This document shows, piece by piece, positions 1 to 8,380 of a DNA stretch of 38,866 nucleotides. The translations under genes and the position numbers were made by a program. Position 1 is the stretch's first letter. Each line of letters starts with the position of its first letter. Source of the DNA: Spirochaetaceae bacterium (lineage in GTDB: Bacteria > Spirochaetota > Spirochaetia > Treponematales > Breznakiellaceae). The notes under the pieces were generated by a model. It was given only the letters and a program-made list of their open reading frames with translations, was not told the DNA's origin and did no database searches. The stretch lies in contig JAITHJ010000040.1 in NCBI GenBank assembly GCA_031280035.1, positions 1 through 38,866 of the forward strand, given 5' to 3'.

Positions 1-453
1 GAGCTGGCGCTGCTGCGAAGATCGAATATCGGCTTTATCTTTCAGGCGTACAACCTGATTCCCGTGCTGACGACGCTCGAAAACGTATCATTCCCGCTGA
101 CCCTTTTGGGCGTGGGCAAAAAAGAAGCGCGGGAACGCTCGCTTGCCGCGCTGCGGGATGTGGGGCTTGAGGGCATGGAAAACCGCCGCCCCAAAGAAAT
201 GTCCGGCGGCCAGCAGCAGCGCGTCGCTATCGCCCGCGCCCTCGTCAAGAAGCCAAGCCTTATCCTCGCCGATGAGCCGACCGCGAATCTTGATTCCAAG
301 ATAGGGCGCGAGATTCTGGAGCTTATGACCTCGCTTAACAAAAGCGCGGGCGTAACGTTTATTTTTTCCACGCACGACGCGATGGTTATGGACTTTGCCC
401 GCCGGCTTGTTATCCTGCGGGACGGGCTTATTGAACGCGAAGAGCGGAAGTGA
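1..453 (+). CDS. ABC transporter ATP-binding protein, LolD/MacB type (5' end cut by window)
   Basis: The reading frame is open from base 1, so the ATG at 64 in the ORF track is internal. The missing N-terminus must hold the Walker A motif. Visible in order are the Q-loop region (GFIFQAYNLIP), the ABC signature (MSGGQQQRVAIARAL), Walker B (LILADEPT), the D-loop (NLDS) and the H-loop (STHD), all as expected for the LolD/MacB/FtsE family that powers FtsX-type permeases. It lies 6 bp before the first of two permeases, so it presumably supplies ATP hydrolysis on the cytoplasmic face for that pair. The family is clear. The cargo is unknown, but the LolA-like protein and outer-membrane barrel downstream suggest lipoprotein or lipid traffic to the outer membrane. 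Confidence 0.95.
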   Translation, partial: ELALLRRSNIGFIFQAYNLIPVLTTLENVSFPLTLLGVGKKEARERSLAALRDVGLEGMENRRPKEMSGGQQQRVAIARALVKKPSLILADEPTANLDSKIGREILELMTSLNKSAGVTFIFSTHDAMVMDFARRLVILRDGLIEREERK

Positions 454-459
454 GGCGGC

Positions 460-2184
460 ATGACTTTTTCAAGTATCTATGAACTTAAAAGAATGGCGCT
501 GCGTAATTTGGCGCGGCACAAGGTCAAAACAATCCTCTCTGTTCTGGCTGTTACGATAAGCGTAACGGTGTACATCGTGATGGACGGCTGGATTGAGGGA
601 ATGACGATAGATTCGCTGCGGAACCTTGTAAATTACGAGACCGGCGCGGCAAAACTGCAGACCAAAGCCTATTTTGAAAAGCTCGACGACAAGCCCATGT
701 ATGAAAACTTTACTGACTGGGAGCGCTATGCCGCCGCGCTGGATAAAGAAGGCTACGTCAGCACTCCGCGCTTTGTTTTCGCGGGGACGCTGTACAGCGA
801 TTCCGGCTCGGCTCCGGTTGAGTTTAACGGCATAGAGCCGGAAACGGACGGCGCGCTCATGCATCTTTCCGGCACGGTGGAGTTCGGGCGCTTTATTAAA
901 GAAGATGAGTTTGCGATTCTTTTGGGAAGCGTGACGGCGGAAAAGCTCAAAACCGGCATTCCTACACGCCCCACAAAGTTTGAGCTGGAAAACGACATCC
1001 TTCCCACGCTGCCTGAGGCCGAACAGTCTTTTGTCCGCTCGCTTTACACGCAGGCGGAGGTAAAAAAGCCCGGCGCCTTTGCCAAAAAAGAGACGGAGCT
1101 TGCCGAAGGCGACGCCCGCTTTATCTTGCGCAAGGATTTGGGCGCGGCGGAGCTTGACAAATACTGGAAGCTGCTTGCCGAAACAGGCCGGATGAATCTT
1201 CAGATTGCTGCCGTCATTGACATAAAAGCCCCGCCGGACAGCCTGCGCCGCGAAAAATACGACCTTGACCTGAAGCCTCTGCTTACAGACGCCGAGCGCG
1301 GCCTTTTTGAAAAGGCGTACAGCTTTGACGATGTGCTTGACGCATGGATGATAAACACGGATGACGAGGCGCTTCTGGACAGCGTGCTTGCGGCGATGGT
1401 TCGCGCTGACTACAGCGGCGCTATCCGCCATGTGAACCAGCTTCTTTCTGTAGAGCTTGCCGGGACGGTCAATTCGCCTGATCCCAAGCTCAATTACAAC
1501 ACCGCCTTCATCCCGCTTGGCGCGTTGCAGGGAGATTCGGGCATGATGCTCTCCGGCGAAGCTACCGAGCTTATCATCCGCAAAAAGGGCGCGCCGGATT
1601 CGGCGCTGCCCGGCGCGGACGAGAGCGCGGAGGCTGTCACCGCGGCTATCGAAGCCGGAATCGCCGGAACGCTCCCTGATACGCTGGCCGTCCACGACTG
1701 GAAGGCTTACGGCAAGGACGCGCTTGCGGCAGCCGCCGGAGACAACTGGAGCACGCGCATCATGGTTATCATCCTCTTTATCCTCTCTTTTCTTGGCATT
1801 GCCAACACGATGCTCCTTGCGATTCTGGAACGGACGCGGGAAATCGGGATGATAAGGGCGCAGGGCATGACAGACGGCGAGCTTCTCTTCACGTTGATGA
1901 TGGAAGCGGGCCTTGTGGGTCTTATCGGCGCCGCGGCGGGTGTGCTGATAGGCTGCCTAATCACGATACCGATGGTCAATCCCGGAGTAAACTTTGCCGA
2001 AATGACCGACGCTATGGGCGGGGACATCGGCTACCGGATAAGCGGCGTATTCCGCTCGGCATGGAATCCGCCCGTAATCATTTTGAGCGGCATTGCCGCC
2101 AGCGTTCTTTCGGCTCTGGTGGCGTTCTTTCCGGCAAGGCGGGCGCTTACTATGTCGATTACGGACAGCCTTAGGTTTGAATAG
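460..2184 (+). CDS. ABC transporter permease, FtsX/LolC-E family
   Basis: A 574-residue inner-membrane permease. One membrane segment lies near residues 24-44, then a large periplasmic region of roughly 380 residues, then three C-terminal segments (about residues 430-455, 475-500 and 540-560). The cytoplasmic loop RTREIGMIRAQGM after the second segment is the typical FtsX coupling motif. The start at 460 has a GAGGCGG ribosome site and follows the ATPase stop by 6 bp. The periplasmic part is larger than the usual LolC/LolE or MacB domain, which may reflect a different cargo. With the next gene it most likely forms a heterodimeric transporter. Substrate unknown. Confidence 0.92.
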   Translation: MTFSSIYELKRMALRNLARHKVKTILSVLAVTISVTVYIVMDGWIEGMTIDSLRNLVNYETGAAKLQTKAYFEKLDDKPMYENFTDWERYAAALDKEGYVSTPRFVFAGTLYSDSGSAPVEFNGIEPETDGALMHLSGTVEFGRFIKEDEFAILLGSVTAEKLKTGIPTRPTKFELENDILPTLPEAEQSFVRSLYTQAEVKKPGAFAKKETELAEGDARFILRKDLGAAELDKYWKLLAETGRMNLQIAAVIDIKAPPDSLRREKYDLDLKPLLTDAERGLFEKAYSFDDVLDAWMINTDDEALLDSVLAAMVRADYSGAIRHVNQLLSVELAGTVNSPDPKLNYNTAFIPLGALQGDSGMMLSGEATELIIRKKGAPDSALPGADESAEAVTAAIEAGIAGTLPDTLAVHDWKAYGKDALAAAAGDNWSTRIMVIILFILSFLGIANTMLLAILERTREIGMIRAQGMTDGELLFTLMMEAGLVGLIGAAAGVLIGCLITIPMVNPGVNFAEMTDAMGGDIGYRISGVFRSAWNPPVIILSGIAASVLSALVAFFPARRALTMSITDSLRFE

Positions 2185-2191
2185 GAGAAGT

Positions 2192-3466
2192 ATGATAACA
2201 GCAACAAAAACACGCGGCGGCACAGGAGCGCTTGTAACGATTGCGGCGCGCAACATAACGCGCAACAAGCGCAGGACGGTTATGTGCGTTGTGGCCGCCG
2301 GCATTGCGGTATTTTTTACGATTGTGATGCAGGCCATGCTAGGCGGCATGATGAAGGGCATTGAAGATGTGGTTCAGGTGTTTGACACAGGACACGTGAG
2401 CATCGCGTCCGCCGAATTTGAAGCGGACAAAGAGTATATGCCCGTGCAGTATCCTGTCGCGGGCGGAAAGAGCGGCGCGGAGCTTGAGGCCGAAGTCCGC
2501 GCTATGCCCGGCGTCAAAGCCGTATTCCCGCGCATCACCACGTTTGCGACGCTGCAGGACAGCACGGTAAAGCACGCCCAGCTCTGGGGCATCGACGCCG
2601 CGGCGGAAACGGCGCTCAATCATTTTAATCTGACAGAGCGCAGCGACGGCATCACCGAAGGCCGCTATCCGGCGGAGAACTCCAACGAATGCGCCATAGG
2701 CGCCGAGATGGCGAAGAAGGCCGGCCTCCGCATAGGCGACACCATCCCGCTCAAGACGGTTTCCGCGCAGTTTTCAGACAAGATGTGGGAGCCTGTCATC
2801 ACCGGCATCTTCAAGTTCGATTACCTGAAGTTTGACGAAGATGCGATTATCGTGGACTACGAGCGCCTTTCGCGCCTTCTGGTCATGGGCGGGAGCGTCC
2901 AGCAGCTCTTCATCTTCACCGAAAAAAGCGAACAAAGCAAAGCGGTTGCGGCCAAACTGCAAACGATGCTTGGGCGCGGCGATGTGGTGCGCGACTGGCG
3001 GGATAATTACTTTGTCGCCATGATGCAGCAAAGCCAAATCATCTATTATCTTGTGGAGCTGGTATTCCTGATTGTGGCAAGTTTCCTTATAATCAACACG
3101 GTTGTGATGATTATCCACGAGCGCATAAAAGAAATCGGCATGATGGGAAGCCTTGGCATGACGCGGCGCGAAATAGTGCAGGTGTTCTTCTTTGAGGCGC
3201 TGTTTTTAAGCGTTCTGGGGGCGCTCTGCGGCGTGGCGCTGGGAGCCGCCGTAACGCTGGCAGGATCGTTCTTCCCGCTGGACTTCGCGGCGATAACAGG
3301 CGGCGGCATGAAGGAGTTCCCCGTGTCGAATGTGCTGTATCTGCAATTTTCACCGGCTATTCTGGGCGGCGGCTTCCTCTTTGGAGTGGGGATTACCGCC
3401 GTCTGCACCCTCGTGCCCTCGTTAAAGAGCGCGTTTGTTGAACCGGTGGAGGCGCTTCGGAGATGA
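2192..3466 (+). CDS. ABC transporter permease, FtsX/LolC-E family (second subunit)
   Basis: The ORF track starts this frame at 2093, inside the previous gene. The start at ATG 2192 is preferred because AGGAG lies 5 nt upstream and it begins just after the previous stop; it gives 424 residues. TM1 is near residues 29-50, a MacB-like periplasmic domain follows, and three C-terminal membrane segments complete the FtsX topology. The loop HERIKEIGMMGSLGM matches the coupling motif of the partner permease. It is the second half of the transporter encoded from base 1. The reading frame ends in the usual VEPVEALRR tail of this family. Confidence 0.92.
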   Translation: MITATKTRGGTGALVTIAARNITRNKRRTVMCVVAAGIAVFFTIVMQAMLGGMMKGIEDVVQVFDTGHVSIASAEFEADKEYMPVQYPVAGGKSGAELEAEVRAMPGVKAVFPRITTFATLQDSTVKHAQLWGIDAAAETALNHFNLTERSDGITEGRYPAENSNECAIGAEMAKKAGLRIGDTIPLKTVSAQFSDKMWEPVITGIFKFDYLKFDEDAIIVDYERLSRLLVMGGSVQQLFIFTEKSEQSKAVAAKLQTMLGRGDVVRDWRDNYFVAMMQQSQIIYYLVELVFLIVASFLIINTVVMIIHERIKEIGMMGSLGMTRREIVQVFFFEALFLSVLGALCGVALGAAVTLAGSFFPLDFAAITGGGMKEFPVSNVLYLQFSPAILGGGFLFGVGITAVCTLVPSLKSAFVEPVEALRR

Positions 3467-3561
3467 GAGTGAGCGGCGGGATGCCGGATTCGGCGGGGGC
3501 GGGAGAGAGCCGGTATAACGGCCCCGCCGTCAGATCATGATTTCCCGCCCAATGATTTTCT
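3467..3561. other. GC-rich spacer before the 21-bp array
   Basis: This stretch follows the second permease and holds no credible gene. An imperfect hairpin pairs GGCGGGG near 3503 with CCCCGCC near 3526, but no T-run follows, so it is at best a weak terminator. Bases 3545-3560 (CCCGCCCAATGATTTT) are the reverse complement of a unit of the adjacent 21-bp repeat, so the array begins with one inverted copy. Confidence 0.5.
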
Positions 3562-3729
3562 AAAATGACTGGGCGGTTTTCTAAAATGACTGGGCGGTTT
3601 TGCAAAATCATTGGGCGGTAATGCAAAATCATTGGGAGGTTTTGCAAAATGACTGGGCGGTTTTCTAAAATGACTGGGCGATTTTGCAAAATGACTGGGC
3701 GGTTTTCTAAAATCATTGGGTGATTTTTA
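3562..3729. repeat. Intergenic tandem array, eight 21-bp units
   Basis: Eight head-to-tail units of exactly 21 bp with the pattern AAAATGACTGGGCGGTTTTCT. Two positions vary in concert: the block GACT alternates with CATT, and the junction dinucleotide is either CT or GC. Unit starts are 3562, 3583, 3604, 3625, 3646, 3667, 3688 and 3709; the last unit is degenerate. An inverted copy precedes the array at about 3545-3560, so the edge can fold back. Read on the minus strand the array gives a heptapeptide repeat (ILENRPV, ILQNRPV) in the ORF at 3393-3824, but that ORF has no ribosome site and overlaps real genes at both ends. There are no spacers, so it is not a CRISPR. Confidence 0.92.
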
Positions 3730-3775
3730 GTGGATAGTGAGTAGTAAAATAACTGTATAATAGGAGAAAAACAGA

Positions 3776-4510
3776 ATGAAAAAGGCAATTTTTTTAATGG
3801 TAAGCGCGGTAATGACGGCAGCAACGCTGCAAGCGCAGACCGCGGCGGAGCTTTTAAAGCGCGTGGACGATAACGAGGTTACAGGCACGATTGTTTACGA
3901 AGGCGAAATGATAATCGATTATCAGAACCGCCGCTACGTCAAAGTAATGAAGGCCTGGGGACGGGGCAACGAAGACAGTTTTGTGGAGTTCACAAACCCT
4001 GAGGACAAGGGGACGAAGTACCTCAAAAAGGGGCCGCGCCTCTACGTGTATTCGCCCGACCTTGAAAAACCGGCGCTGATTTCGGGGCACATGCTCAAAG
4101 AATCGATGATGGGAAGCGACCTTTCCTACGAAGACACGGTGAACAACGCCACGCTTTCCAGCCGTTACACGCCGGTTATAGCCGGAAGCGAAAATTACGG
4201 CGGCAGGGACTGCTGGGTGCTGGAGCTTACCGCGATAAACAAGACGGAAAGCTACCCTAAGCAAAAGCTCTGGATTGACAAGCAAAACGGCGATGTTATA
4301 CACAGCGAACAGTTCGCGCTCTCCGGCGCAAAGCTCAAGGAATACACGCTGATTAAGGCCGATGTTTTCGGTTCGCGCCGCTTTCCCGTCCAGTACGAGA
4401 TGCGGGATATGCTTCGCAAGGGCAGCAAGACTACGTTCATCATGAAGAACATAACGCTGGATAAGCCCATACCGGACTCCGTGTTCAGCCAGCGCAATTT
4501 AGGGGGCTGA
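3776..4510 (+). CDS. LolA-like outer-membrane lipoprotein-sorting protein
   Basis: A 244-residue secreted protein with a clear signal peptide (MKKAIFLMVSAVMTAATLQAQ). The rest matches the LolA-like family of outer membrane lipoprotein-sorting proteins that usually accompanies FtsX or RND transporters, with typical stretches such as EDKGTKYLKKGPRLYVYSP and KQKLWIDKQNGDVIHSEQ. It acts in the periplasm, probably carrying the cargo released by the ABC transporter encoded upstream. AGGAG lies 9 nt before the ATG. A TATAAT at 3756-3761 sits just upstream but partly abuts the ribosome site and lacks a good -35 box, so whether the gene has its own promoter is uncertain. The downstream barrel starts 4 bp after its stop. 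Confidence 0.88.
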   Translation: MKKAIFLMVSAVMTAATLQAQTAAELLKRVDDNEVTGTIVYEGEMIIDYQNRRYVKVMKAWGRGNEDSFVEFTNPEDKGTKYLKKGPRLYVYSPDLEKPALISGHMLKESMMGSDLSYEDTVNNATLSSRYTPVIAGSENYGGRDCWVLELTAINKTESYPKQKLWIDKQNGDVIHSEQFALSGAKLKEYTLIKADVFGSRRFPVQYEMRDMLRKGSKTTFIMKNITLDKPIPDSVFSQRNLGG

Positions 4511-4514
4511 AGTC

Positions 4515-5672
4515 ATGCACAAGACGGCTTTTCTCTTCTGCGCGCTCGCCGCGGGCGCGGCGCTTTATGCCCAAGGGCCGGATTTTTCCGGCCTGCTCGA
4601 CAGCAAGCTCACCCTGAACGCCGGAGCGGGAGAGGCGCAGGCGTTCTCTTTCGGGCTGGAGGAGTACGCTAACCTGCGCCTCCAGTCCAAGCTTGGCGAG
4701 AGGGCGGTTTTTTACGGCGCGTTCAACCTGATAGCCGTTACAGGCAGCGCGGCGCAGGCGGCAAGCGGGCTGGGAGGCGCGTTTGTTTTCGGCGAAAACT
4801 ACGCCGCTTCCATGGAAATTGAAAGGCTCTACGCCCGCTTCTCCGGCAGCTTTGCCGATGTGGACGCGGGCCTTATGCGGCTTGGCTTCGGCTTTGGCCA
4901 GATCTTCGCGCCCTCAGACTTCATGAACGGGCGCAATCCCCTCTTCCCCGACGCCCGCCCCCGCGCCGTGCTGGGAACGGCCGCAAGCTTCTATCCAAAT
5001 GATGACAGCAAGATTTCCGCGTTTGCGACAGGCCCCCGCAATCCTCTGAACGCGGACGGCGGCGGCGTGCTTGCGGGCGCTTCAGCCGAGACGCACTGGG
5101 AGAAGGCGAGCGTGCAGCTCCTCTACGCTTTTGAGACGCCAGAAAAGGGAAGCGGCTTGGGCGTTCACCGCACGGGCCTTTCGGTCAAGGCCGATGTGGA
5201 AATCGGCCTGTGGCTGGACGCGCTCTATTCGTATAACCACGAGGAGCGGACGGATATTGGCGGGCTTTCGGCCTCTGCCGGAGCGGATTATTCGTTTGCG
5301 GGCGGGGACTGCTATGTTCTTGCGGAGTATCTTTGGTCGGGGGAGGAGTCGGTCAGCTCGAACAAGACCGCGCCGGCCTCCGGCTTTGCAAACCGCAATT
5401 ATCTTTACGCGATGTTCCGCTATGCGTTCAACGATTACACGGCTCTGAGCCTTGCCTGTCTTGCCGGAATTGACGACGCCTCATTTTCGCCTGCCGTGAA
5501 CTTTGATTACGACGTGTTTCAGGGCTTTACTCTCAGCGTGAACGCGCGTGTCCCGCTCGACCGCTCGGTCTTTGACGCGGACGGCGCCCGCGGCGAGTTC
5601 GGCCCGCTCCCCCCTGGAGCGAATGCCGGAAGCCGTCTTCTTGTTACGGTAAAAGGAAGGCTCAAAATATAG
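4515..5672 (+). CDS. Predicted outer-membrane beta-barrel protein
   Basis: A 385-residue protein with a signal peptide ending near MHKTAFLFCALAAGAALYAQ. The mature part consists of alternating amphipathic strands rich in Gly, Tyr and Ala (for example YANLRLQSKLGERAVFYGAF and FYPNDDSKISAFATGPRNP), as expected for an outer-membrane barrel. It lies 4 bp behind the LolA-like gene, so the five genes from base 1 probably form one unit spanning inner membrane, periplasm and outer membrane. I do not recognise a named family. It could be the outer-membrane acceptor or exit pore for the exported cargo; that role is inferred from position only. Confidence 0.75.
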   Translation: MHKTAFLFCALAAGAALYAQGPDFSGLLDSKLTLNAGAGEAQAFSFGLEEYANLRLQSKLGERAVFYGAFNLIAVTGSAAQAASGLGGAFVFGENYAASMEIERLYARFSGSFADVDAGLMRLGFGFGQIFAPSDFMNGRNPLFPDARPRAVLGTAASFYPNDDSKISAFATGPRNPLNADGGGVLAGASAETHWEKASVQLLYAFETPEKGSGLGVHRTGLSVKADVEIGLWLDALYSYNHEERTDIGGLSASAGADYSFAGGDCYVLAEYLWSGEESVSSNKTAPASGFANRNYLYAMFRYAFNDYTALSLACLAGIDDASFSPAVNFDYDVFQGFTLSVNARVPLDRSVFDADGARGEFGPLPPGANAGSRLLVTVKGRLKI

Positions 5673-5675
5673 GCT

Positions 5676-6230
5676 ATGAAGTTTGTAACGCTTGATTTTG
5701 AGACGGCTCAGTACGGGCCGGAGAGCGCCTGCGCGGCGGGTCTTGTACGTTTTGAAAACGGCTGCAGAACCGGCAGCTATTATTCACTGATTCGCCCGCC
5801 TTCGCTGTACATCCGTCCCGATTTTACCGCGATTCACGGCATCCGCACAGAGGATGTTGAGTCCGCGCCCCGCTTCTCTGATATTTGGGAGACGGGGATT
5901 CTGCCTTTTATAGGCGGCCTCCCTGTAGCCGCGCACAACGCCCGCTTTGATATGCGCGTGCTCCGCGCCGTTCTGGAGTATTACGGCCTTGGCATCCCGC
6001 GCATTCGCTATTTTTGTACGCTGGAAATTGCCCGTAAGCTCTGGCCTGAACTGCCCTCGCGCGCGCTTACCAAACTTGCGGAGCATTTCGGCATAGAATA
6101 CGAAGCGCATAACGCCCTCGCCGATGCCGATACCTGCGGCCTTGTCGCCCTGCGCGCCGCAAAACAAGCGCAAGCCGCCTGTGTAAAAACGCTCCTCAAA
6201 AAAAGCGGCGTTTCGCTGCACCGGTTTTAA
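5676..6230 (+). CDS. DEDDh 3'-5' exonuclease, DNA polymerase III epsilon-like
   Basis: A 184-residue stand-alone exonuclease domain. The ExoI motif is TLDFETA (acidic residues near positions 7 and 9), ExoII is AHNARFDMRVL (near 87-97), and ExoIII is HNALADADTCG (near 147-157). These supply the four acidic metal ligands and the histidine of the DEDDh class. Its length fits the short epsilon-like proteins rather than a polymerase fusion. It starts 3 bp after the barrel gene and is probably co-transcribed with it, although it has no obvious link to export. A hairpin with a T-run follows at 6250-6270. Substrate and pathway (repair or general nucleic-acid turnover) cannot be told. Confidence 0.88.
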   Translation: MKFVTLDFETAQYGPESACAAGLVRFENGCRTGSYYSLIRPPSLYIRPDFTAIHGIRTEDVESAPRFSDIWETGILPFIGGLPVAAHNARFDMRVLRAVLEYYGLGIPRIRYFCTLEIARKLWPELPSRALTKLAEHFGIEYEAHNALADADTCGLVALRAAKQAQAACVKTLLKKSGVSLHRF

Positions 6231-6249
6231 CCGTCCGTGTAGATAGGCC

Positions 6250-6270
6250 CACCAGAGAGACTGGTGTTTT
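6250..6270 (+). terminator. Possible intrinsic terminator
   Basis: CACCAG (6250-6255) pairs with CTGGTG (6261-6266) around an AGAGA loop and is followed by TTTT. It lies 20 bp after the exonuclease stop, where the export operon would end, and just before the promoter of the next gene. The six-pair stem is short, so confidence is moderate. Confidence 0.5.
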
Positions 6271-6276
6271 GGGTTA

Positions 6277-6305
6277 TTGTTAATTTTTATATTTAGTTGT
6301 AAAAT
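6277..6305 (+). promoter_or_regulatory. Predicted sigma-70 promoter of the GT-C-like gene
   Basis: TTGTTA (6277-6282), a 17-bp spacer and TAAAAT (6300-6305). The start codon at 6313 is 7 nt after the -10 box, so the transcript would begin at or next to the ATG (leaderless). There is no Shine-Dalgarno sequence. Confidence 0.5.
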
Positions 6306-6312
6306 AACCGCC

Positions 6313-7815
6313 ATGAAAAAAAAATATTCGCATCTTGCACTTGTGTTCGTTATTGTTATGTCGTTTTTCTATGCAGTTATTTCAATTCCATTGATACGGC
6401 AGCAATTTGTTTCATTTTTGTGCAGAAACTCTACGCGTCTGTTGTTGGAAAGCATAATAGGACGAACCCTAAATCCTCTTACTTTAGAGTCCAATTGGGA
6501 TAAATTTATCACGAAAATAATTTGGGACGGTACATTTTTATTAATTTTATCAGCGGCTTTATACATAGAATTGTGCGTAATAAACTTCAAACGGAGCCGT
6601 AGCAAAACGGCGGTTGTATGTATTACTGTCTTACTCTATTTTTCATCAATGGGTATGAATACAGTAGGCGGTGATTTACATTTTCATTTAGATAGGATAG
6701 AAGAGCTTGCGTGCGCCATAAGATCAGGAGATATTCCAACTCACTTTGATTACTCTGTTGCTTCAAAAGCAGGTAGTGGTAAGTCGATAGATTATCCAGA
6801 ACTATTTTTATATATTCCTGCCTTACTGCGGGTGTTTGGAGTGCCAATTAGTATCACATATATATTGTTTTACATTCTTATTAATGCAGCAACCATTCTA
6901 ATCGCATATTACTCCATGAACAGGATCACACGCTCAAGATGTATTGCTTTAATATTCTGTGCGCTTTACAGCCTCTGTCTTTATCGTCTTATCGATATGA
7001 ATCTTCGTGCCGCTGTGGGTGAGTCGCTTGGTATGATCTTTGTTCCGCTTACTATAGCGGGAATCTATGGGATTTTTTATGAAAAAGATGAAAATGGTAA
7101 AAGGAAATGGCTTACCCTTGCAATAGCGATGAGTTGCATACTACAAAGTCATGTCATTACATTTCTTTTAACAAGTGTTTTTATAGCTTTTTTTCTGATT
7201 GTAAATGTTAGAAGAATTAATAAGCAAATCATTGCAGCAATAAGCAAGGCCGCCGTTGTATGTATTCTGTTAAACCTATGGTTTATAATACCTTTTATAT
7301 CGTACTATAAATATATAAGACATACAATGCCATTTGACTTGTATCTTACAGCGGTTTTTCCAAGACAGATATTCGCACCATTCGTTACGGATAACAGCAG
7401 ACAAGATTTGTATACACGCGATACAACCGCCGGAGAGATGCCGCTGTCGCTCGGCATAACAACGCTTCTTGGCATCATTGCCTTTATTACAGTGTGGAAA
7501 TCGCCGCTGTTTCAGCGGAAAGTGCGCTTTAACGGCATAAAACAATTTGGTACACAGGCTTTATACTACGGTCTTTTTGCGTTGTTTATGGCATCAACGC
7601 TTTTTCCCTGGGTATCCCCGCCAGAAAGATCAGAATGGATCCCGTTCAATTTCTTTAATCATATTCAATTTGCATGGCGTTTTTTTATTATCGCAGCTCC
7701 TCTGTTGTGTATGACGGGGAGTATAGGATTTTATTTTTTCTATAACTGTAAGAATGGGGGGGGGGGGGCAAAAACGTCTTATTTTTCTCTATACCGCAAT
7801 ATGCGTGGTAGGTAG
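6313..7815 (+). CDS. GT-C-like multi-pass membrane protein, 5' part, frameshifted in a G13 tract
   Basis: A polytopic membrane protein with about ten hydrophobic segments. The first loop has VGGDLHFHLDRIEELA and GDIPTHFDYSVASK, resembling membrane proteins of the YfhO/PTPS-related group and GT-C glycosyltransferases that use lipid-phosphate sugar donors. The ATG at 6313 is preferred over 6277 because the promoter lies between them and a Lys-rich start follows. The frame runs into a run of 13 G at 7756-7768, after which it reads only about 16 residues to a stop at 7815. The C-terminal domain continues in another frame (7754-8329). With 12 or 15 G the two would join into one protein of about 670 residues. 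As sequenced the gene is OFF, or the tract length is miscounted. The region is AT-rich compared with its left neighbours. Exact substrate unknown. Confidence 0.8.
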   Translation: MKKKYSHLALVFVIVMSFFYAVISIPLIRQQFVSFLCRNSTRLLLESIIGRTLNPLTLESNWDKFITKIIWDGTFLLILSAALYIELCVINFKRSRSKTAVVCITVLLYFSSMGMNTVGGDLHFHLDRIEELACAIRSGDIPTHFDYSVASKAGSGKSIDYPELFLYIPALLRVFGVPISITYILFYILINAATILIAYYSMNRITRSRCIALIFCALYSLCLYRLIDMNLRAAVGESLGMIFVPLTIAGIYGIFYEKDENGKRKWLTLAIAMSCILQSHVITFLLTSVFIAFFLIVNVRRINKQIIAAISKAAVVCILLNLWFIIPFISYYKYIRHTMPFDLYLTAVFPRQIFAPFVTDNSRQDLYTRDTTAGEMPLSLGITTLLGIIAFITVWKSPLFQRKVRFNGIKQFGTQALYYGLFALFMASTLFPWVSPPERSEWIPFNFFNHIQFAWRFFIIAAPLLCMTGSIGFYFFYNCKNGGGGAKTSYFSLYRNMRGR

Positions 7816-8329
7816 TCTTTACTACAATATAAGTGTATTTGTAAAACCGGATAAGTATAAAAAAATAGAAAATTATTTTTTTGAATTTAATCCGTACAAA
7901 GGTGCAGATACTGAATATTCGCTTGCACACACTCTTAAGCCTCAGCCTTCTACAGGTGCCATACTCATTACAAATTATAAACAGGAACGCTCTAACATCG
8001 ATCTTTCGTATACTATTGCCGAAGATACCGCTGTGATGCGAAACGCTTTTATAGATTTTCCACTTTACAATTTCAAAGGTTATAAGGCACTGTTTAATAA
8101 AACCGTTCTGCTTAATATAAAAACAGGGACTAACTATTTTATTAGAGTTACCCTCCCCATTGCAGAAAGAAGCGGAACAATAACGCTCCGTTACAAATAC
8201 CCTCCACAATTCTTTTTTGGTTATGCTGTCTCTATTCTTACTCTCGCAGCTTTAATATGGAGGAACTTGTTCTTCAGAAAGTTTACACTACTTCAGAATA
8301 TCTTACAAAAAAGATACAGACAACGCTGA
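7754..8329 (+). CDS. GT-C-like membrane protein, 3' part (out of frame)
   Basis: This frame is not an independent gene. It carries the missing end of the protein starting at 6313: one hydrophobic segment (LIFLYTAICVVGSLYYN), a soluble domain of about 120 residues that looks periplasmic, and a last membrane segment (FFGYAVSILTLAALIW). Removing one G from the G13 tract, or adding two, fuses it to the upstream frame. The ATG at 7754 immediately precedes the G-run and has no ribosome site. No premature stops occur in this part, so the gene does not look decayed, which supports reversible frameshifting rather than loss. Confidence 0.75.
   Translation: MGGGGQKRLIFLYTAICVVGSLYYNISVFVKPDKYKKIENYFFEFNPYKGADTEYSLAHTLKPQPSTGAILITNYKQERSNIDLSYTIAEDTAVMRNAFIDFPLYNFKGYKALFNKTVLLNIKTGTNYFIRVTLPIAERSGTITLRYKYPPQFFFGYAVSILTLAALIWRNLFFRKFTLLQNILQKRYRQR
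7756..7768 (+). repeat. Poly-G tract, 13 G (switch, OFF length)
   Basis: Thirteen consecutive G, inside the coding region, between the membrane core and the C-terminal domain, where a Gly linker would be tolerated. The upstream frame and downstream frame match only at lengths 12 or 15. Slipped-strand mispairing at such tracts is the known mechanism of phase variation in treponemes and other bacteria. Confidence 0.9.
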
Positions 8330-8380
8330 TTAAATGCTACGTTTGCTGTCTCTTATAATAGTAAATAGAGAAGCCGGTTT

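Noticed and set aside
469-1695. 408-aa minus ORF over the first permease
   Set aside because: Shadow of a GC-rich real gene; no domain, no ribosome site.
3562-3729. CRISPR array
   Set aside because: Units are contiguous 21-mers without spacers, and no cas gene is in the window.
3756-3761. TATAAT before the LolA-like gene as a firm promoter
   Set aside because: No suitable -35 box, and transcription from it would start within or after the ribosome site.
3393-3824. 143-aa minus ORF with ILENRPV repeats
   Set aside because: It begins inside the LolA-like gene and ends inside the permease, has no ribosome site and is open only because the 21-bp array is a multiple of three.
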